Assembly: GCA_033980235.1 (NCBI GenBank)
Contig: CM067077.1
Location: 2,043,501-2,107,500, forward strand
DNA: 64,000 nt
Reading direction: 5' to 3'
Origin: Diadema setosum
Lineage: Eukaryota; Echinodermata; Echinoidea; Diadematoida; Diadematidae
The notes below the pieces were generated by a model. It had not been told where the DNA came from, made no database searches, and was given only the letters and a program-made list of their open reading frames with translations. The stretch's first letter is position 1; each line of letters begins with the position of its first letter. Positions 1-10,430 of this stretch are shown here, one piece after another. Made by a program: the position numbers and the translations under genes.

Positions 1-600
1 CTGGCACCTTGCCATCGTGGGATTTTTCATGTTTTCCTTCTCGGTCAAGTTGGTGTGTCTGCGTGATTGCGTTCTGTTTTGTTTCTCCGAATTCGCTGCG
101 TGCTCTACAGACACGTGGTGCACAACAGTTACTGTATGGCTGTTTACGAGGGGGGTCACCTATACTCACCTGCAAACAGCTTACGGCGAGCAGAAAACGC
201 CAGTCCTCTGCTGGTGGTTACTTTTACTGCCAAAATATTGGGCTTTGTCACTACGGAATACTATTCACACACAAATTGCAATGGAATATTCAAGTACATT
301 GTATAACTACTCGTACTTCCGATCATAGCGATCTCTCGAGTGTTCGTGTTTCATCGAAAAGTAAGTGTTAGAAAGTTGTTGAAACTGCGTAGCAGCGCTA
401 GACAGTCGTTAGTTCAGGGCTTCCGTATGCTCGATTTTTATGGGTTTATTGATATTGGAGCTCAGAGAAAATGTGGGGGGAAAGGATGACTTCAAAATAA
501 TTTGCTTGCCCGATTCGGTCAAGCATTTTTTTTCCTTGTTCCAAAACGCTTGCCCAACTTTACTACTAGTATGAGAAAGTGTGTGATAGATTCCTTCACA
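1..600. other. No gene recognised at left edge
   Basis: Several overlapping short open frames occur but none has a recognisable motif or paired splice sites. A good minus-strand donor (CAG then gtgagt) at about 169-174 is isolated. If EXOSC10 continues, its missing 3' exons lie in or beyond this part. Confidence 0.5.
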
Positions 601-909
601 TGTCATGATCGTACTGTACAAACTCAAAGAAAAAAAATTTACTCGCAATTTTCCTGAAAGTGAGATCGAACAAAACTTTGAAAAGATAAAATTAGATAAA
701 AAATGTCATGATCGTGCTGGAGAGAGCCCAAAGAATTTGCTAGATTGTATATTTGTAGACAAATCACACGCAGTTTTGCTGAGCATGATTTCGAAAGAAT
801 TTGACAAAACTTTGTCATGATCGTGCTGTGACAGAACTCAAAGAATTCGTAAAGTGCAAACAAGTCAAACGCAGTTTTGCTGATGTTGAGATCGAAAGAA
901 AGTGTATAA
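601..909 (+). repeat. Degenerate tandem repeat, three units of about 97-109 bp
   Basis: Each unit opens with TGTCATGATCGT (601, 704, 813). Later parts share CTCAAAGAA, CACGCAGTTTTGCTGA and GATCGAAAGAA blocks in the same order. Unit lengths of 103 and 109 are not multiples of three, so the short open frames across it are unlikely to be coding. Confidence 0.7.
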
Positions 910-1129
910 TGTTTATTAATACGATCGTGAGAACTCAAAAATTGAAACGCACCGTTACTATTAAACCCCGCGTGAAACACACGAGCCGCCCAAATACACT
1001 ACAACATGATACATGTAACGAGTATATCGTGCATGCATCAAACGTCAGAAAGGTTGTGCCACAGAGATATGATCCGATCGACGGGGAAAGGATGTGCGTG
1101 CACCACTTCAGTATCTGCCCGTAGTTGCG

Positions 1130-1315
1130 TGCACACGAAGAATGAATCATGCCCGTCCTACCGCGGCAGGACGATCAGCGTCCTACCGCGTTCCTCCGCA
1201 CGATTTTTTTCCCCTGCCGCTGCGCGTAGAAAAAAACGTTCAGCGCGTATTACGCGTTCGGCAAATCGTCCTACCGCAAATTTGCGGGATCCCGCGGTAG
1301 AACGCTAGTGAGAAT
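1130..1315. repeat. GC-rich palindromic cluster
   Basis: A repeated GTCCTACCGC word occurs at about 1155, 1190 and 1268. An imperfect 18-bp palindrome centred on CCGCGG lies at 1155-1172, and a second hairpin pairs CTACCGC with GCGGTAG near 1271-1300. It looks like the remains of a foldback element. No coding signal. Confidence 0.5.
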
Positions 1316-1319
1316 AAAT

Positions 1320-2954
1320 ATCCCTTCCCTAAGTGAATTTCACGAATATTGGCAATTTTTGTATGCAAAAGGTTGCAGAAGCATTTTCTGCTTTTACAAA
1401 AAGTGTTGTCCAGATTCTTCATAATCATACTTACGCAGCAGTTCAGGCGATAACCTTTCTTTGACAAAATTACCTAAGCTTATCTATTAAAACCTGTGTA
1501 TCTTCATGATTTATCAGTTTGCTTTTTCACTGCAGTCAGCTCAAGTACAAGTGTATCACATGAACTCTTTACAAAAAAAAAAAAAAAAATACTTCCAAAT
1601 TAAACCAGCATGATATGATTCATCATGTTACTGTATCGGATGCCCTTTGTTTTCTTCAAATTCTATTCTGGGGGAAAAACAGGTACACTAAACAAGTGAT
1701 CACAGTTGTAACCACAAAAGTTGCTTTATCAAGTTTGACATGCCGATAGTTACTTCAGATAGTGATGATCAAAAAGTGCAATGCTCTCATGCAAGGCCCA
1801 CTAACAATGCCATGAAAACAACATCTCTCAACAGCTATCTCTTCACCGCAAAACAATATGAGGTCAAAAATTGATATTGTGAAACTTGTTTCACTTTCAT
1901 ATGGGTCATGTACATCTGGCAGAGGTATTCAGGTGACATGTACTTATAAAAGCTATATTCTGTTTAATTATTCAGCTTGAAGCACCACTTCAAACAAACA
2001 AGACTGTTTGTCTCATCGCCATTTCATGAGGCAAGAAATTTGTGAGAAGTTGCATTGGTAGTATTTGTTATCGCTGCATTTATCACAAACTCAACACAAA
2101 ACAATATCTGAGCCAGGAAATTTATTACAGGTTTCATTACACTTACTGCCGTTAGTGACTAATACAATATGACATTTTTTAGCAAATATATATTGATACT
2201 AATACTGTTTCCTCAGAAAAAAAAAAATAAAACCAGCAAAACTTGTGAAAACACTGATGATCAGATCAGAAGATAACAGCTCAACAATGCTAACTCAAAA
2301 TGACATTCTACATTGTTTGAGGGTTTTTGGTTTTCTGATTGCATGTTTTGTTTTTTACTTCTTTGTACACATATTGTACATGCTCAGAACGATTGTAGAT
2401 TTTCCCTTGATTTTGCAGGAAAGAATAAATTTCTACTACAGATTGTGTTTTAGTATACTTTATCCTTGATACATTCCACCAAGAGTCCAAAACAAAATGT
2501 CCTTCAGAAAAAAATTAATTTTGGAAAGACTTACAGCAATCAAAAAAAAAAAAAGTAAAAACATTATGGCATGGCATTCATGACAAAGACCTCAAATCTA
2601 AAATGCTGACAAATGAGTTTAGGGAATCACAGAATTCAATGTTAGCTTATTGATCAACACTGAACTTTATTTTTTGTTATTTTTTTCATGTGTATTTGTG
2701 TTTGTGTGTGTGTGTGTGTGTGCGTGTGTACTCACTCAAATTGTCACTGAAATCTACTTTTTGAAAGTTTGCAGAAAAAAAAAAAACTTCTTCTCTAGAC
2801 ATAAAGAATGACACAATAGCCTCATCATCTAAGCCAGGAATGTGACATTTTCATTTTTCCAGACTTTGAATTTGGCTAGAAATAAATAAAATAAGAAAGA
2901 ATTATAAACAACCTAGAGGAAAAGTCTAACATTTAAAACATTAAAAACACAATT
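1320..2954. other. AT-rich non-coding stretch with a (TG)n tract
   Basis: No exon-like segment on either strand. It contains A-runs near 1570 and 2215 and a (TG)n microsatellite at about 2703-2722. Probably an EXOSC10 intron or downstream intergenic DNA. Confidence 0.55.
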
Positions 2955-3638
2955 GTGACCGTGCATCACAAAACGAACAAAAAGTTGTACCCCTTGATTT
3001 TACGTGAGGACTCAAAAAAGGTGAAATGAGTCAACTAAGTCAATATTGAGTTTTTCATATTTTCTGAAAGAACCACCCTTTTTCAACATTATTCTTAAGT
3101 TTGGGATCATAAAATGAATGGGGAAGTGCATTTTCAGCAGTTTTTCTACAACTCTTTTTGTAGAGTAGTGAGATCTTAGAAGCCCCTTTTCATTTCTTGA
3201 TAACCCTCTGCACACTCTTCACTTTCAAGTCTGATAACTTTTGAAGGGATAAGGCTACTGCTTTGAAAGTTGGCATTAATCATGGACAGAATGTGTTAAT
3301 AGAGCATGCTCATTTTAAAGTTAATCTGATAATCCCTTCATTGTTGTTGCCACAGTGGTTTACACCCTGTTTTTTGTCCCATTCATCGCACAGCTAGCAC
3401 GGTTTGGTAAAGATTAAGCGCTTGAATAGACAGATAGACCCTGTTCTTCAGAGCCTTTTTTCTCAGTTCACACTTTTCCAGACTGTGTGCTTTCTTTCCA
3501 ATATTTAGATAGGTTAGGAGAGTCCATTTCCATTAAGCTATACATCATTTTAAAGCTTAGAGTCTGCTCTTTCAGAATCTGCACTTAACTAAAAATCCAT
3601 GTCCATGATTTTTTGTTTGTTTTGTGATGCAGGGTCAC
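2955..3638. mobile_element. 684-bp terminal-inverted-repeat element, GTGACC type
   Basis: The left end GTGACCGTGCATCACAAAAC pairs with the right end, whose reverse complement is GTGACCCTGCATCACAAAAC. Flanks are AATT and AAAT, a possible 4-bp target duplication with one change. No transposase frame inside, so non-autonomous. The termini resemble the element at 43705. Confidence 0.75.
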
Positions 3639-3960
3639 AAATACACACAACACACACAGAGCTGCTATCATATCAACTTTTTATGAAACGGGGCTCTGAT
3701 CTGATTCGTCATAAGCAAGGAAGCAAAGCCATGGCATATCAAATGCCCTTACGACTTGATTTACTACTTGTAGTTCCAACAGCTTCAATGCATAAAACTC
3801 TTCTCGCAAATCCAGTTAATGCCTTTGTTGGGGGTAAATGTTTGTGTGATGGATAAGAGCACAGCAGCAGATAATGTATAGTCACCGTGTCCTGTGTTCC
3901 CCTTTTGGCCTCTGGCTGCTAATTGATCTACACTATTTCAACAGCCCAGAATTCAGTTAA

Positions 3961-4250
3961 AGGGATTGTATAGTTTTGGTTGAGACCTAATTCAGGTTTC
4001 TAACATTTTTGGTGAGATAATGAGAAACCTCTTATGAAATCTGAAAGAGCATGTAATTCTATGAGGAATTCAACGTTTATTTGATGAAAATTGGTTTTGA
4101 AATGGCTGAAATATCCAAAATAGAGCGATTCTAATAAAGTGTTGGACCCACACTTTATTACGATCACTTTGTTTTACTTTGTTTTTGGATGTTTCAGTCA
4201 TCCCAAACCCGATTTTCATCAAATAAACTTTAAATTCCTCTTAATCATTT
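3961..4250. mobile_element. Truncated TTAA-flanked foldback element (family with 10498 and 39872)
   Basis: TTAA at 3957-3960 then AGGGATTGTATAG. The interior (gagataatgagaaacctctt, and paired gaaaattggttt / aaacccgattttc arms) matches the copy at 10498-10877. The right terminus is eroded. AGGG/CCCT ends with TTAA target sites fit the Kolobok type, but no transposase is present. Confidence 0.7.
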
Positions 4251-4680
4251 AAAGTGAAGTCCATGTCATTTTCTTCAAACTTTCCATACCGTAACTTTGA
4301 CCCATCCGAAGCCCAAATATGTAAATAAAACTATAGGTTCATTTGCTTGTTTTTCTTCTACGGGACTTTGAAGAATATGCCTAATCTGCCGTCCTGTACC
4401 AAAATAATAGCATTACAGGATCGAGACCATGATTGACAACAAAATCTGCAATGACAAACTCAAATCCATAGTTCTTTCCAAATCTACGTTATTTTCTCCA
4501 AATTTGCAAGAATTGCAGAAAAAGGTACCCAAAACGAGGAAAGGGTTTTAAAGTTAGGGTTTACATTTTCATTCTTGAGCGAGCAGCGCCCTCACGCGGC
4601 AGAAAACACCGAAATATTTCAATTCCTTCTCATCGACGTTGTCTGTTAGGGGTGAGCAAAAGGACAAGGTTCATACAACT

Positions 4681-7293
4681 AGTGGTGGGCTATACAGGGG
4701 GTAAAAAAGGGTCATGTTTCGAAATCCTTAGGGTCCCTGCTTATTTGAAGCAGCTTATCATACTGAGCATTTTGACACCTTTCATTAAAAAATCGGTTGA
4801 AAAATGAGATGGAGTCGGCCAAAAAACTGATTGGGGGGGGGGGGGGCGCAAAATTACTGTCGCGCGTCGGTCAAAATATAGTGAAAAAATAATAAATTCA
4901 CTATCCAAAGGAGTATGAAGATGATTTAAGTGTCCAGACATATGTTTTTGAGGTCAAGAAATTGATTGCAAATGTCAGAAATCCTTGATATACTATAGAA
5001 AGCTTTCAAATTCTCAAATTTTGCTTTTTGTGGGGGGGGGGGGGGTGCATAGGGCTACATGTAAGTTTCGCCCATTTCTGGTATTTGAGTCACCCAACGT
5101 ATGCACTTTGCCATCTTCCAAAATTTTGTAGTCACAGGCTTATGTGATGATAATTAAGATATAAACAACAGTAGATATAGGAAGGGTATGTTATGCTCTT
5201 TCAAGCAATTCAAATTTTGAAAATGAAAAATCTGTTAAAAACACTGCTTTCATGTTGCTGTTGCTAACTGCAACAGTTACACTAGGACACCACATACCGG
5301 TGTAAAAAATTACTACATTTAAGTTCCATTTGTTATCAAACTTGCATTTGCTTGCCATAATGATGTGATTATTCTCCTCTCTACTCAATAGAATGAGTGG
5401 AACAGGGCATCAACAAAGTTATTGTGTGGTAATTGTCAAGTACAAATATCATGGTACACTTTTGAGGTCCCATGGTCCCATGCTGTTGCGTGGTATAATT
5501 TGCAGGAAACTTACAGCCTGTATGTCATGTCGCTTTGGGTATCTCCAACGTAACCCATTATCAGGATCACAACACTTTATAAGATGTTCTACTACATGTG
5601 TATGTGCCCTTTCCATTGTCATTTTGGCATATATGCTGAGGTACCACTGTCTGACATTATTAACATCCCAAATAAGGGCACAAGGTTCATTGACCGCAAT
5701 ATCTGGTTCAGCAGCGCCATTTGCAACTTTCAACTTTGAAGGTGCTGGTTGAACCTCAGTGATGTTCAGAAACAGTTGCATACAGGTCTTGTACATGTAA
5801 TATCCTTTTCCATGGGCATGTCCGGCAAGTATTGTACGGCAAGTATTGTACGAATGAGGGTCAGACGATTTTCAGGTCTGTTGCTGAAATCTGGTTAAGG
5901 TTGTAGAAGTGAGATCGTGCTTGGAAATGAGAAGTGTGCCTTCTGTATGACACTCCAATTTGAATACATGAGCAGGATGTGGATCTTGCTGCCAGCTTGT
6001 CAAACTTTGCAAGATCTCTCTCCCAATCCAAATTGTTAGTTTGTAGACCTTCAAGCTCCTCATCATTTAGGGTATCGACAGATGTTGCATGTGGTGTAAG
6101 ATCAAACTGTGCCCCAAATCTACATTCGCCACCTTGTTGCAATGCAACACAGACACAGCATTTGTACGGCACAGTACTGTACATACATGTACATGTAGAA
6201 GATGTTTCTCAACAGCTAATGTTGGTTCTTCTGTTGAAATAATTAGAATGTCATGTGAAACCCTGAGAGAGTATTCACTTTCTGAGCTGCTAGATCTCTG
6301 TGAAGTTGTGGAAGAATTTGAACAGGTTCTGCTTGAGTTGCCTTCTCCATGTTGAGAAAACAGCACTTGGCATACATTGTAGGAAAACCAAGTCCACAGA
6401 ATTTGGTTACTGCAACAGATTCTTCAGTGTGGAGATTCTTTGAAACAGAATCTGTCACCAGCTTCTGAAAGCCTGTGTAGTTGTTCAACCTACAACCTTG
6501 TGATGTTCTGCTATTTTCTACGGCATGTGATAGAGGATGAAGACGGAAAGATAGTCCACTGCTGAAACTCTGCTGAAGTTAACAACAAGGAATGTCCACT
6601 CTCCCTTTGATATTATAAGGGAAAGTAATGTTGAATTTTTTTCTTTACAACTTGTGATCATAATCTGCAGTCTACACATTGATATGGGTCATTTATGGAC
6701 AATGAAACTTAGAGTCTACCCACCACTAACCCCCCCCCCCAAAAAAAAGAGAAAAAATGAATGCTTTCTATAGCAAATTAGGGCTATAAAACACATTTGC
6801 AATCAGTTTCTTGACCTAAATTCTACTGTTGTTTATATCTTCAGTATCATCAAATTTATAAATCTGTGACAACAATTGAAGATGACAAAGTGCACGTTGG
6901 GTGACTGGAATACCGGAAATGGGCCGAAACTAAGCCCTATCCCCCCCCCCCCCCCAAAAAAAGGCACAATTTGAGAATTTGAATGCTTTCTATAGTATAT
7001 TAAGGGTTTCTGACATTTGCAATCAATTTCTTGACCTCAAAAACATATATCTGGACACTTAAATCATCTTCATACTCCTTTGGATAGTGAATTTATTATT
7101 TTTTCACTATATTTTGACCGACGCGCTACAGTAATTTTGCGCCCCCCCTCAAATCAGTTTTTTTGCCTACTCCATCTCATTTTTCAACCGATTGTTTAAC
7201 GAAAGGTGTCAAAATGCTCAGTACGATAAGCTGCTTCAAATAAGCAGGGACCCTAAGGATTTTGAAACATCACCCATTTATAGCCCACCACTA
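4681..7293. mobile_element. hAT-like element, 2.6 kb, 8-bp target duplication
   Basis: The ends AGTGGTGGGCTATA and TATAGCCCACCACTA are inverted repeats. They are flanked by ATACAACT at 4673-4680 and 7294-7301. The 8-bp duplication and (T)AGTG-type terminus fit hAT elements. The arms (about 4681-5180 and 6800-7293) stay roughly 90% alike over 500 bp; the right side also repeats part of its arm near 6680-6840. The centre holds minus-strand coding remnants but no recognisable transposase or BED finger. Confidence 0.8.
5449..6488 (-). pseudogene. Broken coding remnant inside the hAT-like element
   Basis: Minus-strand open segments at 6243-6488, 6067-6366, 5861-6184 and 5449-5796 overlap in different frames. 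The last reads EPCALIWDVNNVRQWYLSIY, then VEHLIKCCDPDNGLRWRYPK and a FLQIIPRN tail. A W-x-Y-P/R-P...I.QV..IIP pattern like this occurs in uncharacterised proteins of marine invertebrates, but I cannot name the domain. Either a decayed host gene captured by the element or part of an element protein. Confidence 0.4.
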
Positions 7294-8400
7294 ATACAAC
7301 TTCTGCTGTACATTCAAAACCCATCAATTTCACGAAACTTTACCAAATTGTAGACAGAGGCTTATATATTCCAGAAAAACAATCAAAAGTGGGGGTTCAT
7401 GCGCTCGTTTTTGTGCTAGCAGCGCCCAAATGCGACATACTATAGTAAGACCCCAAAATCTGGTTAGGACCCTATCCACAGGGTCGCCCTAACAGGGTGG
7501 ATTCATAAATCTCATGCTGTGCATTCAAAACCCATGTCATTTTCACGAAACTTGGCCAAATTATAGAAGGCGGCTTACTACTTCCAGAAAAATAATTAAA
7601 AGTGGGGGTTCATGTGCTCGTTTTTGTGCTAACAGTGCCCCCATGCGACATAATATCATCGTAAGTCCCCCAAATCTGGTCAGGAACCTATGCAGGGATG
7701 CCCTGACAAGATGGGTTCATTATAGACTTATGCTGTTCATTCAAAACCCATGTCATTTTCACCAAACTTGGCCAAATTGTTGACGAAGGCTTACTTATTC
7801 CAGAAAAATAATTAAAAGTTGGGGTTCATGTGCTCGTTTTTGTGCTAGCAGCGCCCCTATGCGACATATATCATCGTAAGTCCCCAAAATCTGGTCAAGA
7901 ACCTACGCAGGGATACCGTGACAAGGTGGGTTCATAAAACTTATGCTGTTCATTCAAAACCCATGTCATTTTCACGAAACTTGGCAAAATTATAGAAGAA
8001 GGCTTACTAATTTCAGAAAAACAATAAAAAGTGGGGGTTCATGTGCTGGTTTTTGTGCTGGCAGCATCCCCAGATGATAGAAACCACCTCACCGGACCCC
8101 AAAATCTGGTTATAAACCTTTCGTGGGTGCCCTGATTATTAGGTGGGGTTCGTGAATGTCATGCTGTACATTCAAAACCCATGTCATTTTTACGAAACTT
8201 TATCAAATCGTAGAAGAGGGGTTACTTAATGCAGAACAATAATGTAAAAATGGGGGGTTCATGTGCTCGTTTTAGTGCTAGCAGAGCATCCTTGCAACAG
8301 AAATCATCGTAAGACCCCCAAATCTGGTCAGGATAACCAATGCAGGGATATACCCTGCTAGGATGCATGAATTTCATGCGATTCACTCGAAAACCCATTT

Positions 8401-9296
8401 TCTAGTCTGACGGTCCTCCAAAGGAAAAACAAATCTTAATACAATGACGTTGATTGTAGATTGCATGTGTGTTGTAAGCTATGGAGATGTACCTTGCCCC
8501 CCCCCTCCCCCCCCCCCCCCCCCCCGGAAAAAAAATAATTCTTTGATTCTCCTTTGTTACACCAGATTTGGTAATAAAAAACATGATATATGAATGGTGA
8601 AAGTGATGAATAGTCTTGTTTGATAACACTTTCGTGACCTTGTATTTTGTAACCAAAATAAAAACAATATTTTGTATTACTAGTAATGACAAGTTTAGAT
8701 CTAATTTAGATTTTAACTGAGATACTCTAATTGTTTTAGGTGGTATTATAGACCTAAAGATAAAATGTGTGGTATATGCTTGTTTTTGTTGGTGTTGTTG
8801 TTGTTGTTGTTGTTTTTAACACCTAGTCCAGTAGACTAGTGAGCCTTAGACCCCGACTAGGGCCTATAGGCCCTTGGTACCTTAGCACTTGACTTTACCA
8901 TGTTGATGACCAGATAATGAACTTCATGTCACAAAACAGATCTATGGATTGAAAATGAAAACAGCTCTGTTCCACTTCCGAGCTTCGCGATTTCGTCAAT
9001 CGGTGTTGTGCTACAATGACCATGTATATGCGGCTCGGACCGCTGAACTTTGCGTAGTATGTACAGATTGCACGCGTACAGTCGGCATGCGAGCCGAGCG
9101 AGGCCACCCAGTGCGGCTGCCCGGCGCAGCCGCGGTGGGAGCTGTCGGGTATCCGTACGTACACGTTACGCACTCTAGCTCTCGATCTACTGGCAGCTGC
9201 TCAGCTCAGCTAGCTCAGCTCATTGTGCGGTGCGCTTCTACGCTCTTTGTTACATCACTGACACCTGTGCAGCTAGGATGCGCACAAACTCAACTG
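8401..9296. other. Low-complexity and GC-rich stretch, no gene recognised
   Basis: Contains a long C-run (about 8497-8525), a (GTT)n tract (about 8789-8814) and a CpG-containing segment (about 8970-9240) with tandem AGCTCAGCT words. A 153-codon plus-strand open frame at 8949 has no recognisable motif. Confidence 0.45.
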
Positions 9297-9409
9297 AGGA
9301 ACGTCCTTAAAATGGTATGCTCTGTACTATATCATAAGTGTTTGTCTTGGTATCTCTCAAAAGTTAAAAGCCCAATTCTCATCTCCACCAATACTGTACT
9401 ATCCCTTTA
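9297..9409 (-). mobile_element. End fragment of the 10498-type TTAA element, inverted
   Basis: Read on the minus strand from TTAA at about 9407, this fragment repeats AGGGATAGTACAGTATTGG, GGAGATGAGAATTGG and GAGATACCAAGA, matching the left end of the full copy at 10498. Only about 110 bp remain. Confidence 0.7.
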
Positions 9410-9582
9410 ACTTCTAAAACTTTTCCAATACTATACAACACACTTCACTGTCTCACAGTGAATACATGCAGTATGCATTTTAGTGACTGATGTTCAAAAA
9501 TCTATCAAATACAAGGTATGAAAGGTGTGATTTGTAGAGATACATGACTACAAACTACTACAGCTAGCATCGACATCAGTGA

Positions 9583-10190
9583 TCAATTCTCCCTATCACA
9601 TATAGCTCTCCAAATCTGAACTTGTGTGGCACTCTAATTTTTTTACCTTTGATTCCTAGGACATTAACTTCAGGTTATGAACACGCGATGTGTAAATGTG
9701 CACTTTCAGGCACATTGAATGTCGAAGTACTAGCTAGTAATCATATAGGGCCAACGTATCAAATTCTGTATTACAGTCTCGCGAATAATAGAGTTATTTT
9801 CTAATCGGTAACTTTACTTTGATAAATCGGATTCTTCTGCGAGGCGGTCCAATGCTGGGCCAATGATGCCAAACGACAAAATTATGGAAAATATCCATAG
9901 ATGGAAGGACGTGACATGGGTGAGGTTCCCAACAGACAAAGTTCAGCGGAGAGCATGGAAAAGTCTGCTTCGCAGGATAGACCACTTTGACCTGAAGTCA
10001 AACTTGCGTATTTGTTCGAGACATTTCCAGAAAGGAATGTACGATCAAAGATTCTACACTACGTAGGATCTTTGGTACCATTTCACAGAACCGCAAAACC
10101 GGAAGTGTACTTCCCAAAAGCGATCAATCAGATATTGGTATCACTTGGTGATATCGCTTGATATCAGCTAAATGCGATAGGGAGAATTGA
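9583..10190. mobile_element. 608-bp inverted-repeat element carrying a THAP fragment
   Basis: The left end TCAATTCTCCCTATCACAT and the reverse complement of the right end TCAATTCTCCCTATCGCAT extend to a 24-bp terminal repeat with two mismatches (ending TAGC). No clear target duplication. The internal THAP domain suggests a P-superfamily origin, since P transposases begin with THAP. Far too short to be autonomous. It ends 44 bp from EXOSC10 exon 15. Confidence 0.65.
9838..10066 (+). pseudogene. THAP zinc-finger fragment, frame-broken
   Basis: The frame at 9863 gives WVRFPTDKVQRRAWKSLLRR then LRICSRHFQKGMYD, matching the THAP pattern FP.D...R..W...RR...R.CS.HF. The N-terminal Cys pair (C-x4-C in CEAVQCWAND) lies in a different frame just upstream at about 9838-9860 and runs into a TAG. 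The domain is therefore split by a frameshift or an unrecognised intron. The frame stops at 10066. Confidence 0.6.
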
Positions 10191-10233
10191 CAATATAATC
10201 TATCTTGAAAGGCAAACTGCAAGTTTCACTCAC

Positions 10234-10430
10234 CATTTCAAATGGATTAGCAAACGAAGCTTTCATGGCTTGAACCTTCTTCTGGGCAGCGGTCATCTCT
10301 GACTGGTTGGCATCACTCTCCGGCACGTCAAATAACGTGATGGTGGGCGTGGCAGAAGATACCGCTGGCCGAGAGGGCGTGGTCCCCTCGGGAAGAAGAG
10401 CCGAGGTTGAAGATACAGTGACTGGGGGAC
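10234..10430 (-). CDS. EXOSC10: EXOSC10 coding exon 15 (residues 623-688), last exon found
   Basis: Ser/Thr/Pro-rich, then [12 protein letters not shown] and [20 protein letters not shown], which matches the family's AQKK....SF.NPF signature. A good gtgagt donor follows, so the gene continues downstream. Acceptor tgtag. Confidence 0.92.

Larger units (their letters stand above)
4258..8400 (+). repeat. Satellite array, units about 205-215 bp, interrupted by a transposon
   Basis: Units share CATTCAAAACCCATGTCATT, then CACGAAACTTGGCCAAA, GTGGGGGTTCATG, GCTAGCAGCGCCC and CCCCAAAATCTGGT. Five to six clear units run from 7302 to 8400 (starts near 7306, 7513, 7729, 7942, 8160, 8374). Two diverged units precede the insertion (about 4258-4680). 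The bases 4681-7301 are foreign insert plus target duplication. Unit similarity falls toward both edges, as in an old array. Confidence 0.8.

Noticed and set aside
7302..8400. Regularly spaced repeats that could suggest a CRISPR-like array
   Set aside because: The units are about 210 bp, similar along their whole length, with no short repeat and variable spacer structure. The context is eukaryotic, so this is a satellite.
8949..9410. 153-codon plus-strand open frame
   Set aside because: No motif, low-complexity GC segment, and its end overlaps a transposon fragment (9297-9409).
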